From Pseudomonadota bacterium (GTDB lineage: Bacteria > Pseudomonadota > Gammaproteobacteria > Steroidobacterales > Steroidobacteraceae), in the NCBI GenBank assembly GCA_016713725.1, contig JADJOO010000002.1, forward strand, positions 1 through 64,000: 64,000 nucleotides of DNA. Reading direction: 5' to 3'. Both the position numbers and the translations under genes were made by a program. Every line of letters begins with the position of its first letter. The stretch's first letter is position 1. Shown piece after piece: positions 44,781 to 54,402 of this stretch. The notes beneath the pieces are model-generated. The model was given only the letters and a program-made list of their open reading frames with translations, was not told where the DNA came from and searched no databases.

Positions 44781-46148
44781 GTGGCAGAGGCTTATCTTGG
44801 TGGCGTGGCGTTGCAGCGGATCGGCGAGTTCTTCGCCGCCGAGCAGCGTCGCTATATCGACGCGCACCCGCGATCGCAGCAGCGCACCGGCGGCGGTATC
44901 GCGGGTTTCTATGACGGCGTGCCCCTGCACTGGATGCGCGACTGGTCGATGCCGTTTCCGTTCCTGGTCGAATCGGCGCAGGGCTCGACGCTGCACGACA
45001 TCGACGGCAACGAATATGCCGACTTCTGCCTCGGCGACACCGGTTCCATGTACGGCCACTCACCCCCGGCCGTTGTCGACGCGATCTCGCGACAGGCCAG
45101 CAAGGGCCTGACGTACATGCTGCCGACGGCAGACGCGATCGCGATCGGACCGCTGCTGGCGGAGCGTTTCGGCCTGCCGCACTGGCAGATCGCAACGACG
45201 GCGACGGACGCCAATCGCTTCGCGCTGCGCGTGGCACGCGCCGTGACAGGACGCCCGAAGATCCTGGTCTTCAACGGCTGCTACCACGGCACGGTCGATG
45301 AAACCTACTTGCGGCTCGTCGCTGGTCGAGCCGTCCATCGCATCGGCCTCCTGGGCCAGACCACTGACCTCACCGAGGTTGCACGGGTCGTCGAGTTCAA
45401 CGACGTCGACGGACTGGACGCCGGGTTGGCGCACCGTGACGTGGCCTGCGTGATCACCGAACCCGTGCTCACCAATTCGTGCATGGTCTTGCCCGAGCCG
45501 GGGTTCCTCGACCAGGTCAGGCGCCTGACGCGTGCGACGGGCACGCTGCTGCTGATCGATGAAACGCATACGATCTCGAGCGGTCCTGGCGGATATACGC
45601 GCCTCCATGGACTCGAGCCCGACCTGTTCGTGCTGGGCAAACCCATCGCCGGCGGTATCCCCGCCAGTGTGTGGGGTTTCACCGACGACGTGGCTCGCCG
45701 CCTGCGCGAAGTGCGAGCGCAGACACCGCCCGGTCACTCCGGCATGGGCACCACGCTTTCGGCGAACGCACTTGCGCTGGCCGCGATGCGTGCGACGCTG
45801 GAGCACGTCATGACGCCAGGGGCATACCGGCACATGGATCGACTGGCCGGTCTGCTCGCTGAACGCCTGCAGGCAACGATCACCGAGCGCAGGCTACCCT
45901 GGCACGTCGTGCGCGTCGGCGCACGCGTGGAATTCGTTTGCGCTCCCGGCCCCCTGCGTAACGGCACGCAGGCAGAAGCAGCGCACGCACCGGCGCTGGA
46001 ACAGGCGATCCACCTTGCGCTGCTGAACCGGGGTTGCCTCATCGCACCGTTCCACAACATGATGCTGGCGTGTCCGGCGACCACCGAGACTCAGGTCGCC
46101 CGGCTGCAGGACGCCTTTGCGGCAGTGACCTCCGCACTGGTGTCTTGA
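44781..46148 (+). CDS. Class III PLP-dependent aminotransferase
   Basis: A 455-residue PLP enzyme of the glutamate-1-semialdehyde aminomutase / omega-aminotransferase fold. It contains GNEYADFCLGDTGSMYGHSP, the cofactor-phosphate region ATTATDANRFALRVARAVTG (where GSA-type enzymes have SGTEA), VFNGCYHGTVDETY, the PLP-ring Asp in LLLIDETHTISSGPGGYTRL and the Schiff-base Lys in LFVLGKPIAGGIPA. The start is GTG 44781. The following genes are a BASS transporter and an FAD-linked 2-hydroxyacid-type oxidase, suggesting one catabolic unit. The substrate cannot be read from the sequence. Confidence 0.88.
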   Translation: MAEAYLGGVALQRIGEFFAAEQRRYIDAHPRSQQRTGGGIAGFYDGVPLHWMRDWSMPFPFLVESAQGSTLHDIDGNEYADFCLGDTGSMYGHSPPAVVDAISRQASKGLTYMLPTADAIAIGPLLAERFGLPHWQIATTATDANRFALRVARAVTGRPKILVFNGCYHGTVDETYLRLVAGRAVHRIGLLGQTTDLTEVARVVEFNDVDGLDAGLAHRDVACVITEPVLTNSCMVLPEPGFLDQVRRLTRATGTLLLIDETHTISSGPGGYTRLHGLEPDLFVLGKPIAGGIPASVWGFTDDVARRLREVRAQTPPGHSGMGTTLSANALALAAMRATLEHVMTPGAYRHMDRLAGLLAERLQATITERRLPWHVVRVGARVEFVCAPGPLRNGTQAEAAHAPALEQAIHLALLNRGCLIAPFHNMMLACPATTETQVARLQDAFAAVTSALVS

Positions 46149-46187
46149 GGACTCCGCGCCGGGCCGGGGTCTGACAGAGAAGAAGAA

Positions 46188-47066
46188 TTGGACCCGACGT
46201 TCATCCACACCGTCCTGCTTCCGACCGCTGTCGGCGTGATCATGTTCGGGCTCGGCCTCGCATTGACCCCGGCGGACTTCGCCCGCGTCGCGCGGTTTCC
46301 GCGCGCCGTGATCGTCGGCCTGCTGGTGCAGACGATCGTGCTCGTGGTGGTCGCCTTCGCGATCACCCAGCTGTTCGACCTGCCGCCGATGCTCGCGGTC
46401 GGCTTCATGTTGCTGGCTGCCTCGCCGGGTGGCGCCATGGCCAACATTTTCAGCCACCTCGCCCACGGCGACGTCGCGCTGAACATCACGCTGACGGCCA
46501 TCAACTCGGTGCTGGCGCTGGCCTGGCTGCCGCTGGTGATGAACTGGTCACTGGCCTACTTCCTGGGCACCGAACCCCACGTCCCGGCGCCGACGCAGAA
46601 GATCATGGAAGTCGCGACCGTGATCATTCTGCCAGTGTTGATCGGCATGTTCGTGCGCTACACCAGGCCTGCACTGGCCCTGTGCGCGGCAGGCTCGGTC
46701 CGCATTGCATCGGTGCTGCCGGCCCTCGTCGTGGCGATTTCACTGGTGAACTCCGGTGAAACAATGCTGCAGCACATCGGCACGGTTGGCCTTGCGTGCA
46801 TCGCACTCAACCTCGTTTCGCTGGCCATCGGCTATGCCGTTCCTCGCATCCTCGGCTTGCCGGTACCACAGGCAACGTCGATCTCGCTCGAGATCGGCAT
46901 CCACAATGCAGCCGTCGCGATCTTCGTGGCCATGAAGGTGCTGGACAGCGAAGTGGCGTCCATGCCCGCCGCGCTGTACGGCATCATAATGCTTGCGACC
47001 GCCGGCATTGCCGTCACCTGGTTCAGGCGCAGGCACGCGCACACCGTTGCGGCGGTCATTGAATAG
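46188..47066 (+). CDS. Bile acid:sodium symporter (BASS) family transporter
   Basis: Integral membrane protein of 292 residues with eight to ten hydrophobic segments (VLLPTAVGVIMFGLGLALTP, AVIVGLLVQTIVLVVVAFAI, MLAVGFMLLAASPGGAMANI and later ones). It has the BASS hallmarks ASPGGAMANIFSHLAHGDVA and SLEIGIHNAAVAIFVAMKVL (sodium-site region). The start is TTG 46188 with AGAGAAGAAG upstream. BASS proteins move organic anions (bile acids, pyruvate, other carboxylates) with sodium. The neighbours suggest an amino- or hydroxy-acid substrate; this is inference. Confidence 0.9.
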   Translation: MDPTFIHTVLLPTAVGVIMFGLGLALTPADFARVARFPRAVIVGLLVQTIVLVVVAFAITQLFDLPPMLAVGFMLLAASPGGAMANIFSHLAHGDVALNITLTAINSVLALAWLPLVMNWSLAYFLGTEPHVPAPTQKIMEVATVIILPVLIGMFVRYTRPALALCAAGSVRIASVLPALVVAISLVNSGETMLQHIGTVGLACIALNLVSLAIGYAVPRILGLPVPQATSISLEIGIHNAAVAIFVAMKVLDSEVASMPAALYGIIMLATAGIAVTWFRRRHAHTVAAVIE

Positions 47067-47081
47067 TCCGGAGTCCATTGC

Positions 47082-48454
47082 ATGCTGATCGAGAAGCTCA
47101 GGCCATCGTCGGCGACGCCAACGTCCTCACCGGCGAACAGGTTCGTTCTCGCGCCGTGGGCTGGGCGGACCGTCGCCCTTGCCAGGCGAAAGCGATCGTG
47201 CGGCCTGGCAGCACGGACGAAGTCTCACGCGTGCTGGCCGAGTGCCACGCAAGCGGCCAGCCGGTCGTGCTGTTCGGCGGACTGACCGGCCTGGTACAAG
47301 GCAGCGTCGCGAGTGAACACGAGCTCGCGCTTTCGCTCGAGCGCATGCACCGCATCGAAACGATCGATCCCGTCGGCCGCACGATGACGGTCGAAGCCGG
47401 CGTCGCCGTCCAGCGCATCCAGGAAGAAGCGGAGAAGCACGGGCTGCTGTACCCGGTGGACTTTGGCGCGCGTGGTTCGGCGCACATTGGCGGCAGCGCC
47501 GCCACCAATGCGGGCGGCAATGGCGTGATCCGGTACGGCATGACGCGCGAATCGGTGCTGGGACTCGAAGCCGTGCTCGCCGACGGCACGGTGATCCCCG
47601 CGATGAACCGCATGATCAAGAACAACGCGGCCTACGACGTGAAGCAGCTGTTCATCGGCACCGAGGGAACGCTGGGCGTCATCACACGGCTGGTACTGCG
47701 CCTGCGCGAAAGCCCGCGCAGCACGCAGTCCGCGCTGGTCGCATGCCCGACGTTCGCCGACGTGACCCGCTTCCTGAAGCACATCGACGGTTCGCTCGGA
47801 GGCTCGCTGTCGGCGTTCGAGCTGATGTGGAACGGGTTCTACCGGATGGTGACGACACCGCCGTCGAAGGGAACCCCGCCACTGCCGCAGACGTACGACT
47901 ACTACGTGCTGGTCGAAAGCGCGGGTGGCGACCCGACGCGGGACCAGGCGCAGTTCGAGGAAGCGATAGCCGGCGCGATCGATGCGGGTCTCGTGGTCGA
48001 CGCCGTGGTGTGTTCGTCCGAGGCCCAGCGTGATGCGTTGTGGGCGTTGCGCGACGACGTCGAGGGGATTTTCCGGCTCGGCATGCCGGTGGCGTTCGAC
48101 GTCAGCCTGCCGCTCGCAGAAATGGAAGGATACGTCACCGAAGTCGTGGGGCGTCTCGAACGCGAGTGGCCAGCATACTGCCGCTTCGTGTTCGGTCACC
48201 TGGGCGACGGCAACCTGCACATCATCGCGGCCGGACCGCCCAGCGCCGAGGCGCGCCACGGCATCGAGCGCTGCGTCTACGAGCCGCTGGCGTCGCGGGG
48301 CGGGTCGGTCTCGGCCGAACACGGCATTGGTCGCGAGAAGCAGCCGTGGCTCAATCTTTGCCGCAGCCCGGCCGAAATTGCATTGATGCGGAAACTGAAG
48401 CAGGCGCTCGATCCGAAAGGCATCCTGAACCCGGGGCGTGTGCTGCCCGGTTGA
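47082..48454 (+). CDS. FAD-linked oxidase, GlcD / D-2-hydroxyacid dehydrogenase-like (N-terminal frameshift)
   Basis: Flavoenzyme of about 458 residues oxidising a 2-hydroxy acid (D-lactate, glycolate or 2-hydroxyglutarate type). FAD_binding_4 motifs are VVLFGGLTGLVQGSVASEHE, ARGSAHIGGSAATNAGGNGV and LFIGTEGTLGVITRLVLRL. The FAD-oxidase C domain has RFVFGHLGDGNLHIIAAGPP and SVSAEHGIGREKQPWL. The first residues (MLIEKL from ATG 47082) are in another frame from QAIVGDANVLTGEQV; one base missing near 47101 explains it. The other possible start, TTG 47078, lacks support. The 3' end faces tolC across a perfect inverted repeat. Confidence 0.88.
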
Positions 48455-48513
48455 GCCGCTGCAACTCGCCGGAGCGAATCACCGGGGCAACGCTCGGCAG
48501 GCCGGATCTTCCT

Positions 48514-48592
48514 GGAAATAGGGGACGCTCACCTATTTCGCCGCTGACGCTCGCGAAATAGGTGAGGAAATAGGTGAGCGTCCCCTATTTCC
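48514..48592. repeat. 26-bp perfect inverted repeat (REP-like)
   Basis: The left arm (48514-48539, beginning GGAAATAGGGGACGC) is exactly complementary to the right arm (48567-48592). A partial third copy (GAAATAGGTGAG at 48554-48565) lies in the loop. It sits between convergent genes. The AAATAGGGGAC sequence resembles REP elements mobilised by REP-associated tyrosine transposases; no such transposase is in the window. Confidence 0.88.
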
Positions 48593-48596
48593 TGCT

Positions 48597-49901
48597 TCAG
48601 AGCGCCCCGACCGCACGCGCGAGCCGCAGCTCCGCAAGCCCGGCGTCCAGCGACGCGTCGTCCCGGTTCCTGAGCGACTGCACTCGCAGCGTCTCCGCCT
48701 GGAGCAGCTGAGTCTGCGTGCCCAGGCCCGCCGTGTAGCGCTCGCGGGCAATACGGAGATTCTCGTCAGCCTGATCCGCAGCCTGCGCGGTGACGACTAC
48801 TCGCTGGCGCGATTCGTGGATGTCGAGGTATGCCTGCCGCACCTGCAACTCGATCTGGCTGGAAGCGTCCGCGCGCTGTTGCTCCGTCGCGCGGCGGTTA
48901 CGATCGAGCGCTGCCGCCCGCTTGCGCGACTGGCCGCCGTCGAACAGCGCCCACTGCACGCCGATGCCCGCCATGCCGATTGTCTCGTCATCGAGAAACT
49001 GGTTCTCCAGGTACTGGTAGCCCCCGCTCAAGGCGACTTGCGGCAGTACGCGCGAGCGCTCGGTGCGCGCGAGCTGGCCGTAGGCTTCAGCCTGCGCGTC
49101 GAACGCGTCAAGTTCCGCGCGCCGCGACTTCGCCTGTTCCACCAGCGCCGGCAGGTCCTGCGCAAGCTCCACCGGCACGGCGAGCGTCTCGCTCAACTCC
49201 ACCGGCCGGTCCAGCGGTGCGCCCAGGCGACGGTTGTAGGCGGCGGCCGCAACTTCCGCGGCGTTCGCCGCGCGCAACTCGTTCTGGCGTGCATCGGCCA
49301 GCGCCACCTGTACAGCCAGCAATTCGTTCTTCGGCACCAGCTCGCTCTCGAACATACTGGTCGTATCGCGGGTCAGCGCCTCGAGCGTCTGCACATTGCT
49401 GCTCGCGACTCCGTGCGCCTTGCGGGCCCGCAGCACTCCGACATACGAGTCGGCCACGGCCAGTTTGACGTCCGACGTCGCAGCCGTGACCTGGGCGCCG
49501 ACGCCGCGTTCGCGCGCCTCGGCCGCAGCGATGCTCGAGGAAATGCGCCCGCTCGTGAACAGCGGGATGGTGAGCGACGCGCTGCCCATCACGTACTTGT
49601 CGTCCTCGAACAGTTCGGGCGGCGTCAGCGGCAGCCCGGTGAACGCGAAGTCGAACGCAGGCGAATCGTCGAGCTGCGTGTAGGAGCCCCCAACGGCGAG
49701 CGTCGGCCAGCGCTGCGCGCGCGCCGCCTGCGCCTCGAAGCCTGCGGCCTCGGCCTGGTTGCGCACCGCCGCGAGCGAATGATCCTGCTGCAGGGCCAAC
49801 GCCCACGCATCCGTCAGTGTCTCGGCGCTCGCCACCCCGGCGGCGGCACCGGAGAGGGCGAGCGCGATGGACCAACGCAGGATCATTCGGCGGGGAGTCA
49901 T
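48597..49901 (-). CDS. TolC family outer-membrane efflux protein
   Basis: Outer-membrane channel for a tripartite pump, 434 residues. The signal peptide (MILRWSIALALSGAAAGVAS) is cut near AETLTDAW. The mature protein has the two repeated OEP units, each with long coiled helices and beta strands (VGGSYTQLDDSPAFDF; VALSGGYQYLENQFLDDETI). ATG 49901 is chosen because it overlaps the upstream stop (ATGA) and gives a proper signal peptide. It is cotranscribed with the SQR-like flavoprotein, RND permease and adaptor, so it should be the channel of this pump. Confidence 0.92.
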   Translation of the reverse strand: MTPRRMILRWSIALALSGAAAGVASAETLTDAWALALQQDHSLAAVRNQAEAAGFEAQAARAQRWPTLAVGGSYTQLDDSPAFDFAFTGLPLTPPELFEDDKYVMGSASLTIPLFTSGRISSSIAAAEARERGVGAQVTAATSDVKLAVADSYVGVLRARKAHGVASSNVQTLEALTRDTTSMFESELVPKNELLAVQVALADARQNELRAANAAEVAAAAYNRRLGAPLDRPVELSETLAVPVELAQDLPALVEQAKSRRAELDAFDAQAEAYGQLARTERSRVLPQVALSGGYQYLENQFLDDETIGMAGIGVQWALFDGGQSRKRAAALDRNRRATEQQRADASSQIELQVRQAYLDIHESRQRVVVTAQAADQADENLRIARERYTAGLGTQTQLLQAETLRVQSLRNRDDASLDAGLAELRLARAVGAL

Positions 49902-51169
49902 TGCTTCAGGGCCTCGATCCCCAGGGTCTTGAGCACGTACTTCTCGTAGATCGGCGTGATCGATCCCGTCTGCACCTTGCGCAGGAAGTATTTCTCGAAC
50001 GCGATCTTGGCCAGGTGCACCCACTTGCCCTCGCGCGCCCAGGTCACGTTGCGCGGCGGGATCTGCGGCAGCGCCACGAACGCGGCCCCGGTGTCGCCGA
50101 AGTCCGCCAGGCAGATCGCGTTCCAGGTGCCGCGGGCTTCGGCGGCGCTTCCGGCAATGTCAGCCGCGACGTTCTCGCAGATCGCGTGCACCATCGACTC
50201 GATCATGAATCCCGTCTTTGGTGCCCCTGTCGGTACCGGGGTCACCTCGACGGGCGGAATCGCCACGCAGACGCCGGCCGAAAAAATGTTCGAGTACTTC
50301 TTGCTGCGCTGGTGCTCGTCGATGAGCACGAAGCCGCGCGGATTGCAGAGATCGGGAACGGCCGCAACGGCATCGACGCCCTTGAACGCCGGCAGGATCA
50401 TCGCGAATTTGAACGGCAGCTTGTGCTCCTTGCGCAGCGTGCCGTCCTCGTTGAACTCGGTGGCGTTGACCGTGCCGGGATCGACCGAGGTTACCTTGGC
50501 ATTGGTGACCCACTGGATGTGGCGCTGGCGCAGCGTCGACTCCATCAGCCCCTTGCTGTCGCCCACGCCGCCGAGCCCCATGTGGCCGATGTACGGTTCC
50601 GACGACACGTAGGTCATCGGCACCTGGTCCCGGATCTTGCGCCGGCGCAGGTCGGTGTCGAGGATCATCGCCATCTCGTAGGCGGGACCGAAGCAACTTG
50701 CGCTGCCTGCGGCGCCCACCACGATCGGGCCGGGATTCTTCACGAACTCCTGGTACTGCTCCCAGGCCGCGAGTGCATGCGCCTGCGTGCAGATCGAGAC
50801 GGTGTGCCCGTTCGGCCCGAGACCCGGCACTTCGTCGAATGCGAGCTTCGGGCCGGTCGTGATGGCGAGATAGTCGTACGGCTCTTCGGTGCCGTCCTGC
50901 AGCAGGAGCTTCGAATTGACCGCATCGATGGCCTGCACGAACTTCGGCAGCCAGCGCACGTCCTTGGCGGCCAGCGGCCCGGCAAGTTCAACCCGGGTCT
51001 GCTCGGGCTTGCGCCAGCCGACGGCCACCCACGGATTCGACGGCGTGAATTCGAAGTACGGCGAACTGCCGACCAGCGTTACCTGGTGTGCGGCACCGAG
51101 CTTCTTCTTCATTTCGTAGGCACAGGCGACACCACCCAGGCCCGCGCCAAGAATTACGACTTTTGCCAT
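49898..51169 (-). CDS. Sulfide:quinone oxidoreductase-like flavoprotein
   Basis: FAD protein of 423 residues in the SQR / flavocytochrome c sulfide dehydrogenase family, expected to oxidise sulfide to sulfane sulfur and reduce quinone. The FAD Rossmann motif is KVVILGAGLGGVACAYEM, and a second FAD contact is NIFSAGVCVAIPPVEVTP. Cysteines at about 127 (VSICTQAHA), 159 (GSASCFGPAYE) and 301 match the positions of the redox-active cysteines in SQR. The C-terminal helices (IAFEKYFLRKVQTGSITPIY) probably associate with the membrane. The start is ATG 51169; the longer frame has no support. Its location between tolC and the RND permease links sulfide oxidation with efflux. Confidence 0.88.
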   Translation of the reverse strand: MAKVVILGAGLGGVACAYEMKKKLGAAHQVTLVGSSPYFEFTPSNPWVAVGWRKPEQTRVELAGPLAAKDVRWLPKFVQAIDAVNSKLLLQDGTEEPYDYLAITTGPKLAFDEVPGLGPNGHTVSICTQAHALAAWEQYQEFVKNPGPIVVGAAGSASCFGPAYEMAMILDTDLRRRKIRDQVPMTYVSSEPYIGHMGLGGVGDSKGLMESTLRQRHIQWVTNAKVTSVDPGTVNATEFNEDGTLRKEHKLPFKFAMILPAFKGVDAVAAVPDLCNPRGFVLIDEHQRSKKYSNIFSAGVCVAIPPVEVTPVPTGAPKTGFMIESMVHAICENVAADIAGSAAEARGTWNAICLADFGDTGAAFVALPQIPPRNVTWAREGKWVHLAKIAFEKYFLRKVQTGSITPIYEKYVLKTLGIEALKQ

Positions 51170-51189
51170 GACTGCATTCCCCCTGGCCG

Positions 51190-54100
51190 TTAAACGGCCT
51201 TGATCGTCCGGTTGCGGTAACTGAAATAAAGGATCGGTATCAGCACCAGCGTCAGCACCGTCGAGACGAGGATGCCGAAGATCAGCGACACGGCGAGCCC
51301 GTTGAAGATGGGATCGTCCAGGATGAAGAACGCGCCGATCATGGCGGCCAGCGCGGTGAGCGCGATGGGCCGCGCACGCACGGCCGCCGAACGGATGACC
51401 GCGTCGGCCAGGTCCCGCCCCTGCGCCAGCTCGACGTTGATGAAGTCCACGAGCAGGATGGAATTGCGGACGATGATGCCAGCGAGCGCGATCATGCCGA
51501 TCATCGAGGTCGCGGTGAACTGCGCTCCGAGCAGCGCATGGCCCGGCATCACGCCGATGATCGTGAGCGGAATCGGCGCCATGATCACCAGCGGCACGGC
51601 ATAGGAGCCGAACTGCGCAACGACCAGCAGGTAGATCAGGATCAGTCCCACCGAGTACGCAAGCCCCATGTCGCGGAACGTCTCGTACGTGATCTGCCAC
51701 TCGCCATCCCATTTGAGACTCGGCCGATAGGGATCGGCCGGCTGGCTGAAGAAGCGCTGCTCCAGTTCCACGCCCGGCGGCAGCTGGCGCTTGAGCGCCC
51801 CGACCAGGTCGAACATGCCGTACAGCGGGCTGTCGGTCTCGCCAACGGAGTCCGCGGTGACGAAGGCAAGCGGCAACAGGTCCTTGTGATAGATCGCACT
51901 GTCCCAGGGCTTGCGCTCGACGATTGCGACCTCGGAAAGCGCGACGCTCGTGCCGTCCCGGGTACGGACCTGCAGCGCCAGGACACCAGACAAGTCGGCC
52001 TTGTCCGGCACGTCGAGTTCCAGCCGCACCGGAATCGGATAGTTTTCACGGCCGATCTGCACGTATGTGGCGTCGAGACCGCCGAGCCCTGCCGCCAGCA
52101 CCTGCACCGCTTCGGCCTGGCTCACACCAAGCAACGCGGCCTTCTGCCGGTCGATGCGCACGACCAGGCGCGGGTTCGGCGCCTCGAGGCTGTCGTCCAC
52201 GTCCACGATCTGCGGCTTGGCGTCGAATACCTTGCGCACTTCACGCGTCAGCTGCTGCTGCTCGCCGTAGAACGGACCGTAGATCTCGGCCACGAGCGGC
52301 GACTGCACCGGCGGGCCGGGCGGCACTTCGACGATCTTCACCGCCGCTCCGTACTTGCGACCGATCTCGGCGAGCGCCGGGCGCACCGCGAGCGCGATCT
52401 CGTGGCTCTTCCTGTCGCGGTGATGCTTGTCGACCAGGTTGACCTGGATGTCGCCGACTTCGCCCCCCGCGCGCAGGTAGTACTGCCGGACCAGGCCGTT
52501 GAAGTTGATCGGCGCCGCGGTGCCGGCGTACGCCTGGTAGTCCGTGACTTCCGGCAGCTTGACGATCTCGGCCGCGAGTTCGTCCAGCATGCGGCCCGTC
52601 TCCTCGAGCGCGGTGCCTTCGGGCATGTCGACGACCACCTGGAACTCCGACTTGTTGTCGAAGGGCAGCATCTTCATGACGACCCACTCCAGGGCGACCA
52701 GGGAGATGGCGATCAGGATCGCGGCAAGCGTACCAAGATAGAGCAGGCGCCGGCGCCGGCGCGCGTCATCGCCGCGCAGGAATGGCGCAATGACCCGCTC
52801 GAAGAAGCGCTGCAGGCGCGTATCCTCGCCATGCCCGGCCGGATGCACTTGCGCATGCGCGAGCATCCGCTTCGACAGCCAGGGCGTGAACACCAGCGCG
52901 ATGGCCAGCGAGATCAGCATGCCCATGCTCGCGTTGATCGGGATCGGGCTCATGTACGGGCCCATCAGCCCGCTGACGAACGCCATCGGCAGCAGCGCCG
53001 CGATCACGGTGAGCGTGGCCAGGATGGTGGGGCCGCCCACCTCGTCCACCGCGCGCGGGATGATCTGGTCCAGCGGACCGCTGCTGAATCCCATGTGGCG
53101 ATGGATGTTCTCCACCACGACGATCGCGTCGTCCACCAGGATGCCGATCGAAAAAATGAGCGCGAACAGCGACACGCGATTGATGGTGAAACCGTAGGCC
53201 CAGGAGGCGAACAACGTCGCTGCCAGCGTGATCACGACGGCGGCGCCGACGACGATCGCCTCGCGCCAGCCGACCGTGAGCCACACGAGGAGTACGACGG
53301 AGGCTGTCGCGAACATCAGCTTCTGGATGAGCTTCAGCGCCTTGTCGTTCGCGGTCTCCCCATAGTTGCGCGTGACCGTCGTCTCCACTCCCTCCGGGAT
53401 GTAGGATCCACGCAGCTGCTCGATCCGCTGCAGCACCGCATTGGCGACGTCGATGGCGTTCTCGCCAGGCTTCTTCGAGATCGCGAGCGTGACGGCCGGA
53501 GCGGTCCCGGCCAGGTCGATGCCCTTCTGCGCGCTCGCCGGGCCGGCGCCGAACGTCACGTACTGCTCGGGCTGGTCGGGGCCGGCGGTGATGGTCGCGA
53601 CGTCCTGCAGGTAGATCGGCCTGCCCTCGCGCACCGCGACGACCAGCTGCGCGACTTCGTCACGGTCAGCGAGGAATTCGCCCGCCTGCACCGGCACGTT
53701 GCTGCCGTTCGCGACGAGCGTGCCTGCGTGCTGCACGACATTGGCCGCCTGGAGCGAGGCGACGAGCTCGCTCACGGTGAGGCCGTAGCCCGCAAGACGC
53801 TGCGGATCGAGGCTGACGTGCACCGTCTCGTCGGGGCCGCCGATGGTGTACACGTTGCGGGTGCCCGGAACGCGCTTGATCTCGGCCTCGATGGCGTGGG
53901 CGACCTGCCTGAGCTCGTAGGCACCTCGCTGCGGATCCCTGGTCCACAGCGTTACGCTCAGGATCGGCACGTCGTCGATGCCCTTCGGTTTGACCAGCGG
54001 CTGGAGGATGCCGACGTCCGCCGGGCGCCAGTCCTGGTTGGAATAGATTGCGTTGTAGAGCCTGACGATCGCGCCGGTCCGGTCCTCGCCGACTTCGAAC

Positions 54101-54402
54101 TGCACGGTCAGCACCGCGGCGCCGGGACGCGAGACCGAATAGATGTGCTTTACGCCGGAGATCTCGGCGAGGACTTTTTCCATCGGCGTCGTCACCAGGG
54201 TCTCCACCTGGTTGGCGCTTGCCCCGGGGGCGGGCACGATGACGTTCGCCATCGTGACGTTGATCTGGGGCTCTTCCTCGCGGGGCGTGACCAGCACGGC
54301 GAATATTCCAAGCAACAACGCGGAAAGCCCCAGCAGGGGCGTCAACTGGTTGTCGAGGAAGAACGCGGCGAGCCGGCCGCTGATCCCGAGCTTTTCAGTC
54401 AT
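51190..54402 (-). CDS. RND efflux permease
   Basis: Inner-membrane proton antiporter of 1070 residues (AcrB/HAE-like). It has two repeats of a membrane helix, a large periplasmic loop and five more helices. TM4 carries the proton-relay acidic pair in IGILVDDAIVVVENIHRHMG. In TM10 the relay Lys of AcrB is replaced by Arg (LAGIIVRNSILLVDFINVEL). The loop signature VIVPAPGASANQVETLVTTP and YVTFGAGPASAQKGIDLAG-like parts fit transporters near sulfide-oxidation genes. ATG 54402 overlaps the adaptor gene by eight bases. With the adaptor and TolC it should form a complete pump; the substrate may be a sulfur compound, by context only. Confidence 0.93.
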   Translation of the reverse strand: MTEKLGISGRLAAFFLDNQLTPLLGLSALLLGIFAVLVTPREEEPQINVTMANVIVPAPGASANQVETLVTTPMEKVLAEISGVKHIYSVSRPGAAVLTVQFEVGEDRTGAIVRLYNAIYSNQDWRPADVGILQPLVKPKGIDDVPILSVTLWTRDPQRGAYELRQVAHAIEAEIKRVPGTRNVYTIGGPDETVHVSLDPQRLAGYGLTVSELVASLQAANVVQHAGTLVANGSNVPVQAGEFLADRDEVAQLVVAVREGRPIYLQDVATITAGPDQPEQYVTFGAGPASAQKGIDLAGTAPAVTLAISKKPGENAIDVANAVLQRIEQLRGSYIPEGVETTVTRNYGETANDKALKLIQKLMFATASVVLLVWLTVGWREAIVVGAAVVITLAATLFASWAYGFTINRVSLFALIFSIGILVDDAIVVVENIHRHMGFSSGPLDQIIPRAVDEVGGPTILATLTVIAALLPMAFVSGLMGPYMSPIPINASMGMLISLAIALVFTPWLSKRMLAHAQVHPAGHGEDTRLQRFFERVIAPFLRGDDARRRRRLLYLGTLAAILIAISLVALEWVVMKMLPFDNKSEFQVVVDMPEGTALEETGRMLDELAAEIVKLPEVTDYQAYAGTAAPINFNGLVRQYYLRAGGEVGDIQVNLVDKHHRDRKSHEIALAVRPALAEIGRKYGAAVKIVEVPPGPPVQSPLVAEIYGPFYGEQQQLTREVRKVFDAKPQIVDVDDSLEAPNPRLVVRIDRQKAALLGVSQAEAVQVLAAGLGGLDATYVQIGRENYPIPVRLELDVPDKADLSGVLALQVRTRDGTSVALSEVAIVERKPWDSAIYHKDLLPLAFVTADSVGETDSPLYGMFDLVGALKRQLPPGVELEQRFFSQPADPYRPSLKWDGEWQITYETFRDMGLAYSVGLILIYLLVVAQFGSYAVPLVIMAPIPLTIIGVMPGHALLGAQFTATSMIGMIALAGIIVRNSILLVDFINVELAQGRDLADAVIRSAAVRARPIALTALAAMIGAFFILDDPIFNGLAVSLIFGILVSTVLTLVLIPILYFSYRNRTIKAV

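Noticed and set aside
48514..48592. Insertion-sequence remnant
   Set aside because: Only the inverted arms are present; no transposase fragment or target duplication can be seen.
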